A stretch of DNA of 48,559 bases, taken from assembly GCA_903870815.1 (NCBI GenBank), contig CAIQEI010000021.1, positions 1 to 48,559 of the forward strand, written 5' to 3'. The stretch's first letter is position 1; every line of letters begins with the position of its first letter. A program made the position numbers and the translations under genes. The notes under the pieces were generated by a model. The model saw nothing but the letters and a program-made list of their open reading frames with translations, did not search any database and had not been told where the DNA came from. Positions 42,965 through 48,559 of this stretch are shown piece after piece. This DNA is from an uncultured Verrucomicrobia subdivision 3 bacterium. GTDB lineage: Bacteria; Verrucomicrobiota; Verrucomicrobiia; Limisphaerales; UBA11358.

Positions 42965-45517
42965 ATGACCAAAGATATTTCCACCATTCCGTCCATTCCG
43001 CCGGGCGTCACACTCACCACGCTCGAAAACGGCCTGACCATCATTGTGCGCGAAGATCACAACGCCCCCGTTGTTTCGGCGCAGGCATGGGCGATGGCGG
43101 GCAGCATCCACGAAGACCGCTGGCTCGGGGCCGGCCTGTCGCACATACTTGAACACATGCTCTTCAAAGGCACGACCAGTCGTCCCGGCAGCCGCATTGA
43201 CCAGGAAGTGCAGGAAGCCGGCGGCTACATGAATGCCTATACGAGCTTTGACCGGACGGTTTATCACATCGACGTGCCGAACACCGGCGCAGCCAAGGCG
43301 ATTGATATTCTTTGCGACATCATGCAGCACGCGACGCTGCCGCCGGACGAGTTGGCGAAGGAAATGGATGTCATCCGCCGCGAAATGGACATGTGCCACG
43401 ACGATCCGGGCCGCCGCGCCAGCCGCCGGCTATTTGAAACCGCCTACACTAAAAACCCGTACCGCTTTACCGTCATTGGTTATCCCGATATTTTCAACGA
43501 GGTGAAACCGGACGACATCCGGAATTACTACACGGAGAAATACGCGCCAAACAACGTCTTCTACGTCGTCGCCGGCGACGTGAAAGCTAACGAGATCGTG
43601 GCACAAATTAAGACCGCCTACGCAAAAAGCAAATCGAAGGCGATGCCGCTGGGCGTGCTGCCGCTGGAACCGAAGCAGACTGCGGCGCGCGAAATCATCG
43701 AGGAGTCACCCGTGGAACTCGGCCATGTGCATTTCGCGTGGCACATTCCCGAACTCCGCCACGCCGACGTGCCGGCGCTGGATGTCCTCGCCGTGCTGCT
43801 GGGCAGCGGCCGCAGCTCGCGTCTTTTCCAGCAGGTGCGCGAGCGCCAGGGCGTCGTGCACCATGTGGATGCCTGGACATACAATCCAGGCTTGCCCGGG
43901 CTTTTTGGCGTCAGCGCCATCGTGGATGGTGGCCAGTTCGAGGCCGCGAACGCCGCCATGCTCGCCGAGATTGAGAAAATAAAATGCCTCTCCGTGTCCG
44001 CCGATGAATTGCACAAGGCCATCAAGCAGTTCATTTCCGCTATGTTGTCCTCGCGGAAGACGATGGAAGGCCAGGCGCAAAACCTCGGCGGCAACTGGCT
44101 GGCGGCAAACGACCTGAATTTCTCCGAGCGTTATCTCGCCGCCGTCAAGCACGTCACCACCCACGACGTCCAGCGCGTGGGCCGCCAGTATCTTACCCCG
44201 GAAAACCGCACGCTTTACGCGCTGCTGCCCGAAGGTGCCGCGCCGAAAGCCCGGGCGGAAATCGAGTCAAACGCCGACCACCCGATTCAGAAAATCGTTT
44301 TACCGAACGGCCTGACCCTGCTGGTGAAGGAGGATCATCGGCTGCCGTTCGTGGAATTTCGCGCCGTATTCAATGGCGGTGTCCTGGCAGAAAACGCCGC
44401 GAACAACGGCACCACGATGCTGCTCGCCAAGATGCTCATCAAGGGGACAGCCACGCGCAGCGCTGAAAAGATCGCGACGGAAATCGAATCCGTCGGCGGA
44501 CACATTGACAGTTACGGCGGCAACAACAGCTTTGGTATCAACGCCGAGGTCTTGAGCGAGGACTTCGCCACCGGCCTGAATTTACTGACGGATGTGATTT
44601 TAAATCCCATTTTTCCCGCCGACGAACTGGAGCGAGAGAAGGAAATCCAGATCGCCGGCATCCGCTCCCGCAAGGACGAGCTGCTCAAAAGCGCGAGCCT
44701 CGCCATGCGCGGCGCATTGTTTGGCGACGCCGGCTATGGGCTAGATTCACTAGGCACCGAGGAATCGGTGGCCAACGTTTCCGTCGCCGGGTTGAAGGAG
44801 TTTCACCAAAGATTGACCACCCCGAACAACAGCGTGCTGGCAATTTTCGGAGATGTGAATGCAGGCGAGGTCAAAGCGGCGATCGAAAAAGCTTTGGGAA
44901 ATTGGAAAATGGGGAAGGACATTCGGCCTTCAACTTTCAACCTTCCACAAACAACGCTTAAACGCGTTGAATTAACCCGCGACAAAAAACAGGCAGTACT
45001 GGTCATCGGTTTTCCCGGCACTACCTTGGTCGACGATGACCGTTACGCGCTCGACCTGTTGCAGGAATGCTGCAGCGACCTCGGCTCACGCCTATTTTTG
45101 CGCATCCGAGAGCAGCTTGGTCTGGCATATTACGTCGGCGCGCAAAATTTCGCCGGCCTCGTGCCGGGCTACTTCGCCTTTTACACCGGCACTGAACCCG
45201 CCAAGGCCGCGCAGGTGGAAGCCGAGTTGTTGAAGGAAGCCGAACTGCTTCGCACCGAAGGTTTGACCGCCGAGGAATTGAAGCGCGCCAAGGCCAAGAT
45301 CATCGGCCAAAAAAAAATCGCGCGCGCCGACTTGGGCAACCTCGCTTCCACCTCTGCGCTCGATGAGCTTTACGGGCTCGGCTGGCAGCGCGCCGAACTC
45401 GATGATGCCAAATATGAGTCCGTGACGCTCGAACACGCCACAACCATTGCACAAAAATATCTTAAGCCCGGCGCGGCGGTCGTAGCAGTGGTGAAACCTG
45501 AAATCAGCCAAACCTGA
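42965..45517 (+). CDS. M16 family zinc metallopeptidase, double-domain
   Basis: An 850-residue protein with two tandem M16 units (about 15-430 and 435-845). The first unit has the zinc site HILEH (His 60, Glu 63, His 64), with the third ligand expected about 75 residues later in KEMDVIRREMD. The second unit (IVLPNGLTLLVKEDHRLPFV) lacks HxxEH, having TTMLLAKMLIKGT, and probably helps close the peptide chamber. No signal peptide is evident, so a cytoplasmic or non-classical place is likely. Residues about 645-662 (GNWKMGKDIRPSTFNLPQ) are encoded by a repeat-like element at 44894-44948. It is convergent with rpoC across a shared hairpin. Confidence 0.9.
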   Translation: MTKDISTIPSIPPGVTLTTLENGLTIIVREDHNAPVVSAQAWAMAGSIHEDRWLGAGLSHILEHMLFKGTTSRPGSRIDQEVQEAGGYMNAYTSFDRTVYHIDVPNTGAAKAIDILCDIMQHATLPPDELAKEMDVIRREMDMCHDDPGRRASRRLFETAYTKNPYRFTVIGYPDIFNEVKPDDIRNYYTEKYAPNNVFYVVAGDVKANEIVAQIKTAYAKSKSKAMPLGVLPLEPKQTAAREIIEESPVELGHVHFAWHIPELRHADVPALDVLAVLLGSGRSSRLFQQVRERQGVVHHVDAWTYNPGLPGLFGVSAIVDGGQFEAANAAMLAEIEKIKCLSVSADELHKAIKQFISAMLSSRKTMEGQAQNLGGNWLAANDLNFSERYLAAVKHVTTHDVQRVGRQYLTPENRTLYALLPEGAAPKARAEIESNADHPIQKIVLPNGLTLLVKEDHRLPFVEFRAVFNGGVLAENAANNGTTMLLAKMLIKGTATRSAEKIATEIESVGGHIDSYGGNNSFGINAEVLSEDFATGLNLLTDVILNPIFPADELEREKEIQIAGIRSRKDELLKSASLAMRGALFGDAGYGLDSLGTEESVANVSVAGLKEFHQRLTTPNNSVLAIFGDVNAGEVKAAIEKALGNWKMGKDIRPSTFNLPQTTLKRVELTRDKKQAVLVIGFPGTTLVDDDRYALDLLQECCSDLGSRLFLRIREQLGLAYYVGAQNFAGLVPGYFAFYTGTEPAKAAQVEAELLKEAELLRTEGLTAEELKRAKAKIIGQKKIARADLGNLASTSALDELYGLGWQRAELDDAKYESVTLEHATTIAQKYLKPGAAVVAVVKPEISQT
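44894..44948. repeat. In-frame heptamer-core-heptamer element inside the M16 gene
   Basis: Three purine-rich 7-mers (TTGGGAA, ATTGGAA, AATGGGG; 44894-44914), a 13-nt centre AAGGACATTCGGC (44915-44927), and three pyrimidine-rich 7-mers (CTTCAAC, TTTCAAC, CTTCCAC; 44928-44948). ATGGGGAAGGACATTC (44909-44924) closely matches ATGGGGAACGGACACTC read on the coding strand of the recN element. The frame is kept with no stop. Confidence 0.78.
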
Positions 45518-45595
45518 AGTCATCCGCCCCGACCTGAAAGTCGTGTTATGGCGTCCCCATATTCGGCTTTGGAAACTTTGTCCTGCGTAAAACCA

Positions 45596-45628
45596 AACGG
45601 GCGTCCGGCCATTGACCGGACGCCCGTT
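45596..45628. terminator. Bidirectional terminator between M16 gene and rpoC
   Basis: A perfect 13-bp stem AACGGGCGTCCGG (45596-45608) / CCGGACGCCCGTT (45616-45628) closes a 7-nt loop. On the minus strand it is followed by TGGTTTTA, on the plus strand by GATTTGATT. It sits 17 nt past the rpoC stop and 78 nt past the M16 stop, and probably ends the rpoBC transcript and perhaps the M16 one. Confidence 0.85.
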
Positions 45629-45644
45629 GATTTGATTAATGGCT

Positions 45645-48559
<2,915 letters not shown>

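Overview
The window looks like chromosomal DNA of a Gram-negative, free-living member of the Verrucomicrobiota (Pedosphaera/Limisphaerales-like). This is inferred from recognised families and sequence style, not from a database search. Pointers are a Minf_1886-family protein (41937-42356), a TIGR03790-family secreted protein, outer-membrane porins with signal peptides, the decayed tail of a verrucomicrobial-type secreted protein, a homodimeric AceE beside a 2-oxoacid:ferredoxin oxidoreductase, and many short palindromic interspersed repeats. Recognisable Shine-Dalgarno motifs are rare; clear ones precede aceE and the 20619 cytochrome.

Layout: (1) 1-6857 is a phosphate region. A DUF47/PhoU-like gene on the minus strand (a further minus-strand gene, probably a PiT transporter, begins at base 4) is divergent from a porin followed by pstS-pstC-pstA-pstB-phoU. 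Pho-box-like direct repeats lie before both the porin and pstS. (2) 6959-14052 holds a TatD-like hydrolase of the EboB type, a two-gene 2-oxoacid:ferredoxin oxidoreductase, a secreted GH3 glycosidase and rsmI. (3) 14259-20619 is a minus-strand electron-transfer cluster: two class I-type monoheme cytochromes flanking a membrane NapC/NirT-type cytochrome with seven heme motifs and an outer-membrane porin, then a second monoheme cytochrome, a membrane-anchored diheme cytochrome and a TlpA-like thioredoxin. A 13-base homopolymer sits directly before the start codon of the NapC-like gene. (4) 20793-30000 has tRNA-Phe, aceE divergent from a lipoate ligase-like gene, a class I fumarase beta subunit, recN, a beta-lactamase-fold hydrolase and a TIGR03790 protein. 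(5) 29662-36944 is the accessory part: an unassigned secreted glycosidase-like protein, a 1.1-kb intergenic region with a striking 21-nt periodic palindrome array, a tandem pair of secreted regulatory-domain proteins of which the second is broken, tatD, an alpha/beta hydrolase and a repeat-filled intergenic stretch. (6) 36945-48559 carries smc, a fumarylacetoacetate hydrolase-family gene, a small membrane protein plus the Minf_1886 protein, a pseudogene remnant, a double M16 peptidase and the 3' two thirds of rpoC.

The genes cooperate in two clear modules. The Pho module couples an outer-membrane porin, the ABC phosphate importer and its PhoU regulator, with a low-affinity system divergent to it. 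The cytochrome module links the inner membrane (NapC-like protein), periplasmic carriers and an outer-membrane barrel, with a thioredoxin that may assist heme attachment.

The most unusual signals are not genes. They are the 21-nt palindrome array at 32091-32382 and three in-frame repeat elements inside essential-type genes. Those in recN and the M16 peptidase share one architecture (heptamer runs, a 13-nt core, heptamer runs). The one in tatD is a cloverleaf-like double palindrome. These resemble, in principle, the in-gene palindromic elements known from Rickettsia.
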